Source of the DNA: a virus
Virus record (IMG/VR): IMGVR_UViG_3300042691_018194
Span: 1 to 27,930 of that record
DNA length: 27,930 nt
Direction: 5' to 3' (one strand)
A program made the position numbers and the translations under genes. Below the pieces are notes generated by a model. It was not told the origin of the DNA. It ran no database searches and worked only from the letters and a program-made list of their open reading frames with translations. The stretch's first letter is position 1. Every line of letters begins with the position of its first letter. Positions 5,817 to 14,332 of the stretch are shown piece after piece.

Positions 5817-8800
5817 CAGTACCTTTCGCCGTGCCCGAAGGCATCCACGTCAACCACGCCCGCCTTTGGAGAGCCGGCGCTGTCGAAGACCCGCAGCGTC
5901 ACGCTCGTCTCGGACTTCCCAGTCACCGTGAAGCGGTCGCCGCTGGCGGCCGATTGTAGAGTCACCTGCACGGTCTTGATGCCCACGAAGGCCGGCGCCC
6001 ACGAGACAGTCGCGCCGGCCGGAGGAACTGCGACATCCTCCAGGTGCACCACGCGGTCGGGCACGTCGATATTCACCAGCAGCTGCGTCAGCCACGGCCT
6101 GTAGGCGGGGTCGGCGGTCGCCAGCGACACGCGCACGCGCAGGTAGCGGAACCGCAGCGTACCCAGGCCCAGGCGCGTCCAGCCGGACCACGCCACGCCG
6201 TCCAGGCTGGTGCTCACCTCGTATCCCGCCGAGATCACGCCAATCGGGCCCTGCCACGTCCAGCCCGAGCCGTAGGCGGTCCACGGCTCGGTGTAGAGCG
6301 ACCACGGCCGGGCGCTGTCTGCCAGCAGCTCGATGCTGGGCTCCAGCGTCACCAGCGACGCCGACTCGTAGCCGACATCGATGGTCTCGCTGGTGTAGGT
6401 ACCAGCGGTGGGCCGGTCGACGGTCTGCCAGGTGTTGCCGTAGGCAGCCCATGGCAGCGTCATCGTGTTCCACGGCGCCACGTAGAACGGCGCCGTCGCC
6501 GCGCCCTCGAACAACCACCGCCCGCGGTAGGCCGTCCAGGGCATGGTCATGTCGGCCCAGGTGTACGGGCCCACGATGGTCACGCCCCGCTTGTCCACGA
6601 AGCCGTCCCACGAAACCGCAGTGTCCCAAGTCGCCTCAGCATCCCAGCTGGGCGCCTGGTACAGCCTGATCTCACCGGTCTGGTCCTTGGGGCCGTTGAA
6701 GCCCCCTGCCCCATCGTCCACCTGCAGCACCACGTTGATGCCGCTGATGTCGGGCAGGTCGGCGACGGCCTCGTTCCTGCTGTAGTTGCCGCTGCTGTCG
6801 CGCGCCTTGACCATGTAGCGCGCGCCGCGCGGCGCCAGGCTCTGCAGGTCGGTGGCGGTGGTGGTGCCCACCACAATGCCAGTCTCCCAGGTCGCGCCCT
6901 GCCGGACCTCGTACAGGCCGCCCACTTGCACGTCGATGTCCGGCACCGGGCGCCAGGCGTGCGAGACGGTCTCGCCCAGCCGCGTCACCACGTAGCCGGT
7001 CACGTCAGCCGGCGGCGCCGTCTTGCCCAGCACCACGATGCTGGCCGTGGTCGGCAGCCGGCTCCGCTGGCCGAAAGGGTTGATCGACCAGACGCGCAGC
7101 TCGTAGCCGCCAGGCGTCACGTCCAGCAGTTCAATGCTCGGCGAAGTCACGACGCGCTCGGGCGCCTCGTTGCCGCCAGCGCGCAGGTAGGCCACCGCGT
7201 AGCTGGTCGCGCCCTGCTGCGCCTCCCAAGAGGCATCCAGCCGGCTGACAACGCGACCAGCCTGCAGCACCAGGGCCTCAGACAGCACAAGGCCGGTGGG
7301 CGCCGCCGGGATGACGGACAGCACGCTGATGCTGCGGGGCGTCAACGCCAGGCCCTGCTCGACCGCCGCGTACTTGCTGGGGTTGTGCGCCAGCGCGACG
7401 ATCTCGAACTCGTGGCGCTCGTTCTCGACCACCGACACCACGCGGAACAGCTGCGCCTCAACGGCCGCGCTGGACAGCACCCAAAGTGAGCCGGCGGCCG
7501 GCGCCTCGGGCAGCGGCGGCGAAAAGGCCAGCGACGACACCGTGCCGGCGCCGGTCGTCACCGTCGACTCCATCACCGTGCCGTCCGCGCGCAGTGCGCT
7601 GAAGGTGTAGGTCTGGCCGCCGGCCAGCGTCACCGGCGCGTCCAGCGTGGCGGCGGTGGTCGTGGCGGCCACCAGGCGGCCACCCAGGCGCACGCCGGCG
7701 CGGGCCGGGTCTGCCACCTTGATGATCTGGCCCGGGGCCGCGATCGCGCCCTCCAGGCCGGTCTTGAAGCTGACGGTCTCGCTCTCGGTCTGCTCGGACA
7801 GCAGCAGCCAGCGGCCGACCCGGTGCGCCTGGCCGCGCGACGTGCAGCCCACGGCCAGCACCTCGGCAGTCACGACACCGAAGCGCGCGATGGCGTCGGC
7901 GTCTTCGACATACTCGACCTTCTGGCGGTACAGGTCGTCGGGGTCGTTCCAGGACACCAGCGCCACCGAGTGCCGGACCTTGGCCGAGGCGCCCGAGTAT
8001 TCGAAGTTGCCCTCGATGACGTTGGCCGGCGTGAACAGGTAGGCAGCGTCGGCCGGCGCGTCCTGCGCCACCGTGATGGCGGCGCTGGCCCAGAACGGCA
8101 TGCCGCGGAACACCGAGGCCAAGTCGTTGACGACCTTGTAGGCCTCCTGGCGGCTCTGCAGGTAGACGTTGCAGGTGAACCGCGGCTCCAGGCCGCCGAA
8201 GCCGTCAGGCACCAACTCGTCGCAGTAGCGGCCGATGGCGTACAGCGCCCACTTGTCGACCTGGGCCTCTGGCACGAAGGCGCCCAGCCCGTAGCGTTCG
8301 CTGGTCACGAGATCGTAGAAGGCCCAGGCCGGATTGTCCGTCCAGGCGATCTTGAACGTGCCGTCCCAGCTGCCCGAGTAGGTGCGCCGCACCGGGTCAT
8401 AGTTCACCGGCACGCGCACCCGCAGCAGCTTCACGTCATAGGCGCGCGTCGGGATGCTGCTGAACTGTGAGGCGTCGCACTTCAGCGCGATGTAGGCGCT
8501 GTTCGGGTAGCGCAGCTTCGAGTAGACGATCTCGGTGGCCACGTCCCAGACGGTCTTGTTCTGCCGCCTGGCGGTGGTGCTGTCCTCACTGAGCCGAACC
8601 ACGCGCACGGCCCACGGACCGGAGCCGGTGACGGGCACGACATAGGTCCGCTGGTACCGGCTGCTGGCCTTGCCCGAGATCCTGATGGTGGTGCTGCCGA
8701 CATCGTAGGTGCCGACCAGCGAGAGCGTGGCAGGGCCGCCCAGGTTGATGACGCGGAACTCGTAGGGCGCCGACGACAGCACCAGCGGCAGCGTCTCGCC

Positions 8801-9547
8801 ATAGACCCGGGCTGTGTTGACGTTGCCCGACACCAGGTTGCCGGGGCTTGCCACGATGGAGCCGGTGGCGAACGTTGACCAGGCGCCGGTGCCGCTGCGG
8901 TACTCGATGCGGTAGTCGATCTGCTCGTAGAGCTCGCCGTCGAACTCGCGCGAGAACCGCGCCTCGACCTTCAGCGTGCCGGTCGTCATCGACGCCGAGC
9001 CGGTACCGACGCCCGCAGCCGTGCTCTGCATGCCGAGCACGTCGCGGCCAGCCAGGACCGGCAGGAACGGCCCGCCGCCGGTCTGCAGGTCGATCCGCAG
9101 GCGCACCGACTCGCCGCCGACATCGCCCGTCTCTTCGTCCTGGAAGGACAGCTGCGGGATGCCGATGGTGACGCCGATGGCGTTGATATTCGGGTTCGTG
9201 AAGGCGCGGGTGATAGGCGTGTTCTCCAGCACCTCGGTGCCCACGCTCGTGCTGCTCTCGACGGCATCGAAGCCCGGCACGTAGGCCTGGCTTTGGGTGC
9301 CGCGGCGCTCGACCCAGACCGCGCCCTGGAAGTTGTAGCTGCCGTCGCGGTTCTGCAGCGGGGTGTCGTTCAAGTAGATCGACCGCGCGCCGTCGACCAG
9401 GCCCTCGATCTCGCCCTCGGACAGCAGGTCAACCACGCGCGCATAGGCCTTGCTGCGCAGGCTGTCGCTGGCCTCAGTGGGCGTGCGCCCCTGCTGCTGG
9501 CCGCCGCCCTTGCCGCCGCCACCGGCGCCACGGATGACGCGCGTCAC
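5816..9547 (-). CDS. J: Tail tip host-specificity protein, gpJ family
   Basis: This 1243-residue protein is the size of lambda gpJ (1132) and follows K and I. The N-terminus has the gpJ signature: a Gly-rich start (GGGGKGGGQQQGRTPTEA), LRSKAYARVVDLLSEGEIEGLV, SIYLNDTPLQN and NFQGA. The middle has the hub-like region (DLVTSERYGLGAF, ALYAIGRYCDELV) and fibronectin-III-like domains from about 760 (APTGLVLSEALVLQAGRVVSRLDASWEA...). The C-terminal third carries an unusual Trp-rich repeat (see findings) before the last domain, ending VDAFGHGERY. The central fibre decides receptor use, so this region is probably the main host-range determinant. The start overlaps the gpI stop codon (ATGA). Confidence 0.95.
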   Translation of the reverse strand: MTRVIRGAGGGGKGGGQQQGRTPTEASDSLRSKAYARVVDLLSEGEIEGLVDGARSIYLNDTPLQNRDGSYNFQGAVWVERRGTQSQAYVPGFDAVESSTSVGTEVLENTPITRAFTNPNINAIGVTIGIPQLSFQDEETGDVGGESVRLRIDLQTGGGPFLPVLAGRDVLGMQSTAAGVGTGSASMTTGTLKVEARFSREFDGELYEQIDYRIEYRSGTGAWSTFATGSIVASPGNLVSGNVNTARVYGETLPLVLSSAPYEFRVINLGGPATLSLVGTYDVGSTTIRISGKASSRYQRTYVVPVTGSGPWAVRVVRLSEDSTTARRQNKTVWDVATEIVYSKLRYPNSAYIALKCDASQFSSIPTRAYDVKLLRVRVPVNYDPVRRTYSGSWDGTFKIAWTDNPAWAFYDLVTSERYGLGAFVPEAQVDKWALYAIGRYCDELVPDGFGGLEPRFTCNVYLQSRQEAYKVVNDLASVFRGMPFWASAAITVAQDAPADAAYLFTPANVIEGNFEYSGASAKVRHSVALVSWNDPDDLYRQKVEYVEDADAIARFGVVTAEVLAVGCTSRGQAHRVGRWLLLSEQTESETVSFKTGLEGAIAAPGQIIKVADPARAGVRLGGRLVAATTTAATLDAPVTLAGGQTYTFSALRADGTVMESTVTTGAGTVSSLAFSPPLPEAPAAGSLWVLSSAAVEAQLFRVVSVVENERHEFEIVALAHNPSKYAAVEQGLALTPRSISVLSVIPAAPTGLVLSEALVLQAGRVVSRLDASWEAQQGATSYAVAYLRAGGNEAPERVVTSPSIELLDVTPGGYELRVWSINPFGQRSRLPTTASIVVLGKTAPPADVTGYVVTRLGETVSHAWRPVPDIDVQVGGLYEVRQGATWETGIVVGTTTATDLQSLAPRGARYMVKARDSSGNYSRNEAVADLPDISGINVVLQVDDGAGGFNGPKDQTGEIRLYQAPSWDAEATWDTAVSWDGFVDKRGVTIVGPYTWADMTMPWTAYRGRWLFEGAATAPFYVAPWNTMTLPWAAYGNTWQTVDRPTAGTYTSETIDVGYESASLVTLEPSIELLADSARPWSLYTEPWTAYGSGWTWQGPIGVISAGYEVSTSLDGVAWSGWTRLGLGTLRFRYLRVRVSLATADPAYRPWLTQLLVNIDVPDRVVHLEDVAVPPAGATVSWAPAFVGIKTVQVTLQSAASGDRFTVTGKSETSVTLRVFDSAGSPKAGVVDVDAFGHGERY

Positions 9548-10107
9548 GTGGGCACCTCCTGCGTGGTCAGGCCCGCCGAGATCACGGCCGAGCCAATGAC
9601 CAGCCGGCCGTAGCCCACCGGCACCGGCACGCCCTGGGCGGTGGTGTTGACGGCCCCCGCGAAGACGTAGCTGGCGCGGCTCTTGTTCTCCTCGTCCTGG
9701 GTGCCGGCTTGCAGCTTCGGCACCGGCGTCAGCATCTGCGCGACACCGCCCAGCGTCAGCGCGATGCCGGCCTGCGTCAGCCAGGCATTGCCGGTGTAGA
9801 CGCCGACCACGATCAGCACGACGCCGATGATGGTCTGCAGCAGGCCGCCTCGCTTGGCGCCCTCCAGCACCGGGATGATGCGGATCACCTCGCGGTCGCC
9901 GCTGGGCTCGTAGAAGTCCGGGGCCCCGGCCAGCGGGCGCCGGCCGACGATCACGCGGTAGCGCTGCGCCGTCTCCAGCACCACGCGGTCGAACTCCGGG
10001 AAGTTCGCCCGCAGCGCCCGCACGGCCTCGGCGGCGCTGGCGACCGCGAAGCGGTGCACGCGCCCGAACTTGGCGCCCAGCGCGCCGTACAGCCGGACCT
10101 CACGCAT
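9544..10107 (-). CDS. I: Tail assembly protein, gpI family
   Basis: This 187-residue protein starts MREVRLYGALGAKFGR, with the N-terminal ubiquitin-like region typical of gpI (AAEAVRALRANFPEF). A central hydrophobic Gly-rich segment follows (LLQTIIGVVLIVVGVYTG...IALTLGGVAQML, residues 90-125), then PVPVGYGRLVIGSAVISAG near the end. In lambda, gpI is needed to build the tail-tip initiator complex, though it is not clearly present in the virion. The gene overlaps K by 8 bp upstream and J by 4 bp downstream, so the three are likely translated in a coupled way. Confidence 0.93.
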   Translation of the reverse strand: MREVRLYGALGAKFGRVHRFAVASAAEAVRALRANFPEFDRVVLETAQRYRVIVGRRPLAGAPDFYEPSGDREVIRIIPVLEGAKRGGLLQTIIGVVLIVVGVYTGNAWLTQAGIALTLGGVAQMLTPVPKLQAGTQDEENKSRASYVFAGAVNTTAQGVPVPVGYGRLVIGSAVISAGLTTQEVPT

Positions 10108-10801
10108 GGCCGGCCCCCACGTAGCGCAGCGTCGTCACAGTGTGCTTCCTCCACATGCCGCCGAAGACATCCCGCGATGATAGGCGGCCGTGCAGGTGGT
10201 GCAGGATGAAGTCGTCGCCCAGGTAGATCGCCGCGTGGTTCGGCACCGGCGACTGGATCTGCATCAGCAGCACGGCACCCGGGTGCAGCTCCTCGCAGGG
10301 CTCGAAGCCGGCTGCGCGGAAGTTCTGGCGGTAGAGATCCTGGCCGCGCAGCCACCAGTCATCGTGCCGCTCGAAGTCCAGCAGCTCGACGCCGCGCTCC
10401 TGCCGGTACCAGTCGCGAATGATGGCGTAGCAGTCCAGGACACCATGCACGAACTGCCGGCCCACCAGCGGCGCCCGGTAGCCCGAGGGCCTGATGCTGC
10501 GCCAGACCAGCGCCGGGAGGCCGACGATGTGCCACTCGAGCCCGGAGGCCTCGCAGCCCACCAGGTCGGCCTCGCTTGGGTCAGGCGTCGCGTCGGGATG
10601 CGAGTGCACCACCGCGACGATCTCGCCGGTGTCCTCGGCGCAGGCGTAGTCGCCCGGGTCGATGCTGAACTGATCGGCGCCCAGCGCGGTGTTTCGGCAC
10701 GGCCAGTAGATGGAGCGGCCCTTGACCACTACAACCAGGCCGCAGGCCTCGCGCGGGGCCTCGGCCTGGGCGTGCCGCTCGGCGTCCTGCTGCCAGCTCA
10801 T
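10100..10801 (-). CDS. K: Tail tip hydrolase, gpK family (JAMM + NlpC/P60)
   Basis: This 233-residue two-domain enzyme has an N-terminal MPN/JAMM metalloprotease-like domain (about 5-105) showing EACGLVV (E18) and VVHSHPDATPDPSEAD (H66, H68, D79). A C-terminal NlpC/P60 peptidase domain (about 112-233) shows the Cys in GVLDCYAIIRDWY (C124) and the His in NHAAIYLGD (H189). In lambda-type tails gpK is needed for assembly, and the NlpC part may open peptidoglycan cross-links during DNA entry. All expected catalytic residues appear present. The ATG at 10801 overlaps the gpL stop codon (ATGA); frame upstream of it is not coding. Confidence 0.93.
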   Translation of the reverse strand: MSWQQDAERHAQAEAPREACGLVVVVKGRSIYWPCRNTALGADQFSIDPGDYACAEDTGEIVAVVHSHPDATPDPSEADLVGCEASGLEWHIVGLPALVWRSIRPSGYRAPLVGRQFVHGVLDCYAIIRDWYRQERGVELLDFERHDDWWLRGQDLYRQNFRAAGFEPCEELHPGAVLLMQIQSPVPNHAAIYLGDDFILHHLHGRLSSRDVFGGMWRKHTVTTLRYVGAGHA

Positions 10802-11493
10802 CGCACCAGGCCCGCAGCCGGAAAGCCGCCGAACGGCAGCTCGGCGTTCTGGCCAAAGCGCGCCTTGCAGCTGCTCAGCCGTTTGCCGCACACGTCCAGG
10901 CCGGCCGACACCACGGCGTCGTCGTTCCGGTCGAAGTAGGCCGTGCCGGTGTAGCCGCACTCCGCGCCCCGGTACCGCCACGGGCACACGTTCTGCACCA
11001 CGAAGCGCCGCGGCAGTTGCACGCCGGCCACGTCGAAACTGGCGGCCAGCTCGAAGGTGATGGCGACCTTGTTCTCGCTGGCCTTGCGGTCGACAAAGTA
11101 GACGTCATCAGGCAGCGCTGCCGTGGGGTCGGCCGTGGGGTTCACGCCGCCCGGGAAGTTCACAGCATCCAGGTATTTCACCAGGGTGCGGCGGCGCGTG
11201 AACTTGGCGCCCAGCAGGTCGTCCAGCTCGCGCACCAGGGTGCCGAAGATGCCGGTGACGTTCGCCACCTTCGCCGTGGGCCTGGGCAGCTTGCCGCGGC
11301 CGCTGGTCTCAAAGCCCGTCACCTCGATGGGGAACGGGCTGTAGGTCTGGCCCTGCCACACCACCGCGGACTGCAGCGGGTTCACACCGTTATGCATGCG
11401 CGTCACGCCGCCGCCCAGGGCCGTGGCGTCCAGCTCGAACAGCTCCACCAGCTGGCCGGGGTCCAGCTTCTGCAGGTCTTGCTCGATGGGCAC
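10798..11493 (-). CDS. L: Minor tail protein, gpL family, Fe-S type
   Basis: This 231-residue protein has the gpL N-terminus (DLQKLDPGQLVELFELDATALGG), a central region and a Cys-containing C-terminal domain. Four Cys (170, 179, 202 and 209) are arranged CPWRYRGAECGYTG ... VCGKRLSSCKARFG, the pattern that binds an iron-sulfur cluster in lambda gpL. The protein is part of the tail-tip complex with gpM, gpI and gpJ. The start is GTG (11493), four bases after the gpM stop codon, and the stop overlaps gpK. Confidence 0.93.
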   Translation of the reverse strand: MPIEQDLQKLDPGQLVELFELDATALGGGVTRMHNGVNPLQSAVVWQGQTYSPFPIEVTGFETSGRGKLPRPTAKVANVTGIFGTLVRELDDLLGAKFTRRRTLVKYLDAVNFPGGVNPTADPTAALPDDVYFVDRKASENKVAITFELAASFDVAGVQLPRRFVVQNVCPWRYRGAECGYTGTAYFDRNDDAVVSAGLDVCGKRLSSCKARFGQNAELPFGGFPAAGLVR

Positions 11494-11497
11494 GGCG

Positions 11498-11833
11498 TCA
11501 GCTCCCGAACACCTGGCGGAAGGTCGCCGTCACGGTGTTGGTGGCGGCGTTGTCCGGCGTGTAGCTCCAGGTCGGGCAGATGAACTTGCCGACCGTGCCC
11601 CGAGGGCTGGTCCAGTCGAACGACTCGACACCGTTGCGCGCCTCCAGAAAGGCCAGGATGGCGTCGCGCTCGGCCGGCGTGCGCGTGCTGAAGCGCAGGC
11701 TCCACTCCTCGGGCGCGATGTTGATGCCGTCGCCGACCCGCTGCTGGTAGCCGTCGCCGAACTGCGCCGTGAGCACGCGCGGCTGCTTGCTCATCGGCGA
11801 TGAGAAGTCGGGGGCGATGGTGAACGTGGCCAT
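11498..11833 (-). CDS. M: Minor tail protein, gpM family
   Basis: This 111-residue protein matches the size of lambda gpM (109). Landmarks are RVLTAQFGDGYQQRVGDGIN near residue 20, then EWSLRFSTRTPAERDAILAFL, GVESFDWTSP and the C-terminal SYTPDNAATNTVTATFRQVF. Members form the first ring of the tail tip around the tape-measure C-terminus. It starts 9 bp after the tape-measure stop codon. Confidence 0.93.
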   Translation of the reverse strand: MATFTIAPDFSSPMSKQPRVLTAQFGDGYQQRVGDGINIAPEEWSLRFSTRTPAERDAILAFLEARNGVESFDWTSPRGTVGKFICPTWSYTPDNAATNTVTATFRQVFGS

Positions 11834-11842
11834 GCCGACCCC

Positions 11843-14320
11843 TTACGCTGCCGCCAGCAGGCCGCCGGGGCGCTGCTCTTGGATGATGGTCTGGCGCACC
11901 ACGGCGCCGATGGAGCGGCCGAGCTGGGCGGCCCGCGCGCCCTCGGACTGCACGGTGGTCTCGCCGCTCTCGACGTTGACGTTCACCACCACGCTGGTGC
12001 CGCCAGCACCGGCGCCGCCAGCCACCTCGACGCCGAGGCGCCCCGATGCCGTGCGCCGCAGCGGCATGATGGCCTCGGGGCCGGCCTCGCCCATCAGGCC
12101 GTTGCGCATGGTGCCGCCGGCCGCGAAGCGGAACGGGGTCGGCCGGGTGACGACGCCGCCGCTGGCAAAGGCCTGGCGGCCAGCCTCGAAGGCGCCGCCG
12201 TCAGCGAACCCGAAGTAGCCGGCCGCCGCCTTGATGGCGTTGAACACCGCCTGGCGCGCGATCATCTTCGCCAGGTCGGCCAGCACCGAGGCGGCGAACG
12301 ACCGGAAGTTGAACTTGCCGGTAGTCACGAAGTCGGCCAGGGCGTCGCTGGCGCTCTCGAAGGCGTTGCCGATGCTCTCGCGGATGATCTGGCCGGTGCC
12401 CTTGCTCTGCTTTTGCAGGTCCTCCATGCCGCGGCGGAAGCCCAGCAGCATGTCGTTGGGGTCGTCAGGGCGCCGCGCCGCAGCGTTGCCCCGGGCTTTC
12501 GCCATCTCGGCTTCCAGGGCCGTCAGTTGCGCGCGCAGGTCGGCGGCCAGCTGGTCGTTGCCGGTGGCCAGGGCCGCGATGATCTTCTGGCGGATCGACT
12601 GCGCCAGGTCGCCATACTTCAGTTCGATGTCGGCGATCTGCTTGTCGATCTCGGCGTTCTCGCGCGCCACCGGGTCGCGGATCAGGGCGATGCGGGCGGT
12701 CTCGTTGTCGGCCGCGAACTGCCGCACGGCGTTGCGCGTCTGCTCGTAGAAGCTGGTCAGCGACGTGAACTGCTTGTCGGCCTCGACGCGGCTGCGCTTG
12801 ATGGTCTCGATGGCCGACTCGCTCTCGGCCGCGCCCAGCTTGGCGCGCGCCGCCGCCAGCTCGCCCGCCATCTGCGCCAGCTTCACCTCGCGGTTCTTCT
12901 GCGCGACGGCCTGCTGCACTGGGTCGCCGGTCGTGATCTCCGTGCCCTTCTCGATGGCGATGCGGCGCTGGATCAGCGCGATCTCCTCGCCGACCTTGCG
13001 ACGGGTCACGGCCAGGCTCTCGTCGGCGAACTCCTGCTCGCTCAGCGCGCCGCTGGCCCGCATCTGCTCCAGGCGTCGCTGCTCGGCCTCGATGGTGGCG
13101 ATGCGCGCCTGGCTGGTGGCCTGCACCTGGGCAAGCTGCAGGGCGGCGCTGGGGCCGATCAGTGCGACGCGCTGCTTCTCCAGCAGCAGCTCGCGCTCCT
13201 TCTCGCGGGCAGCCTCGGCGGCCGCGGTGGCGCGCTCCTCCTCGGCCCGCTTGGCCGTCATGAGGATGTCGACCTCGGCCTGCGCGGCGTCGATGCCCGG
13301 CTGGTACCGGCTGCGGTTGTCGCTGCGCGCGCCGGCCTGGTTCGCGCGCAGGTCTTCGAGCCGCTGCTGGGCCTTCGCCAGGCGCTCGTCTGCGGTCTCC
13401 TCGCGGCCGATGCCTGCCAGCGCATCCCACCCGCTGGACGCCGCGCCCTTCACGGCCTTCCAGGCGCGCTCCAGGTAGCCCAGGCGAACCGTGCGCTCCT
13501 GCATGCTGGCGCTGAAGGCGTTGGTGGCCGCCACGATCGCGCCCTCGACGTCGCCCTGCTCCTCCATGGCGCGGATCAGCCGCAGCACCTCGGGCGTCAG
13601 GAAGTTGTAGGCGCGGTCCTTCTCCTGGGCCCAGGCAGCCACGCCCTGCCGCATGTTGCCGAATTCCTTGACCACCTCGGCGGCCGACCGGCCGCTGACG
13701 CGCTGCAGCTCGGCCATCGCCTGGGTGGCGGCCTGCACGCTGCGGGCGCCGAACTGGCCCGACTCGATGGCAGCCTGCGCGATGTCGCGGGCAGCGCCCT
13801 GCGTCATGTCGCCGGTCTCGCGGATCCTTCCGACCAGCACCTCGAACTGGCCGGCCGTCAGGCCCGCCTGGTTGCCGCTGAGCGCCAGCGCGCGGTTGAA
13901 GGCCGTGGACTGCGCCTCGCCGGCAGCAAAGGCCGCCACCACCGAGCCGGCTGCGATCGCCAGGCCGCCCACCGCCACCGAGGTGACGCTGATGGTCGAC
14001 GCGATCGCGCGCACCGCCGGCCCGATGCCGCCGAAGCTGTCTTTGATCTGGCCGCCCTGCTGCAGCAGGATCAGCAGCGGGTTCTGGCCGCCGGCCAGCT
14101 GCGTGGCGATGTCGGTGAACTGCGCCGGCAGCGTGCGCATGGCCGCGGCCGTCTGGCGTGCGCTGACGGTCGTGGCGTCCAGCGATTGCTTCACGCCGCG
14201 CTGCGTGGCCTGCAGCCCCTTGCTGGCCGCGTCGACCTCGCGGACGCTACGGTGCAGGCGGTCGACGGCGTCCTGGCCCGCGACGCCAGCAGTTATCTGG
14301 AACGAGGCACCGATGTCGAT
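11843..14320 (-). CDS. H: Tape measure protein, gpH family; start codon uncertain (AUC?)
   Basis: The frame encodes up to 825 residues (lambda gpH is 853). It includes FTDIATQLAGGQNPLLILLQQGGQIKDSFGG, a hydrophobic stretch (ASTISVTSVAVGGLAIAAGSVVAAFAAG), and long Ala/Glu/Arg coiled coils. The C-terminus has a TMP_3-like region (FRSFAASVLADLAKMIARQAVFNAI) and ends EQRPGGLLAAA. It sets tail length and is ejected with DNA. Tape-measure-like coding sequence (IGASFQITAGVAGQDAVDRLHRSVREVD) continues upstream of the first standard start, GTG at 14194, as far as the endonuclease stop codon, in the same frame. No ATG, GTG or TTG occurs there. GGAGG (14327-14331) is 6 nt before the ATC at 14320, which I chose as the most likely start. 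Alternatives are GTG at 14194 or readthrough from the endonuclease. Confidence 0.88.
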   Translation of the reverse strand: MDIGASFQITAGVAGQDAVDRLHRSVREVDAASKGLQATQRGVKQSLDATTVSARQTAAAMRTLPAQFTDIATQLAGGQNPLLILLQQGGQIKDSFGGIGPAVRAIASTISVTSVAVGGLAIAAGSVVAAFAAGEAQSTAFNRALALSGNQAGLTAGQFEVLVGRIRETGDMTQGAARDIAQAAIESGQFGARSVQAATQAMAELQRVSGRSAAEVVKEFGNMRQGVAAWAQEKDRAYNFLTPEVLRLIRAMEEQGDVEGAIVAATNAFSASMQERTVRLGYLERAWKAVKGAASSGWDALAGIGREETADERLAKAQQRLEDLRANQAGARSDNRSRYQPGIDAAQAEVDILMTAKRAEEERATAAAEAAREKERELLLEKQRVALIGPSAALQLAQVQATSQARIATIEAEQRRLEQMRASGALSEQEFADESLAVTRRKVGEEIALIQRRIAIEKGTEITTGDPVQQAVAQKNREVKLAQMAGELAAARAKLGAAESESAIETIKRSRVEADKQFTSLTSFYEQTRNAVRQFAADNETARIALIRDPVARENAEIDKQIADIELKYGDLAQSIRQKIIAALATGNDQLAADLRAQLTALEAEMAKARGNAAARRPDDPNDMLLGFRRGMEDLQKQSKGTGQIIRESIGNAFESASDALADFVTTGKFNFRSFAASVLADLAKMIARQAVFNAIKAAAGYFGFADGGAFEAGRQAFASGGVVTRPTPFRFAAGGTMRNGLMGEAGPEAIMPLRRTASGRLGVEVAGGAGAGGTSVVVNVNVESGETTVQSEGARAAQLGRSIGAVVRQTIIQEQRPGGLLAAA

Positions 14321-14332
14321 GATGGGCCTCCG

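Noticed and set aside
5816-9547. Diversity-generating retroelement target
   Set aside because: There is no reverse transcriptase and no near-identical template repeat next to gpJ or the fibre genes in this window.
14194-14332. Tape measure beginning at GTG 14194 as the natural start
   Set aside because: The upstream 40-odd codons in the same frame read like tape-measure N-terminus and follow a GGAGG, so the natural protein probably began earlier. The GTG start stays possible.
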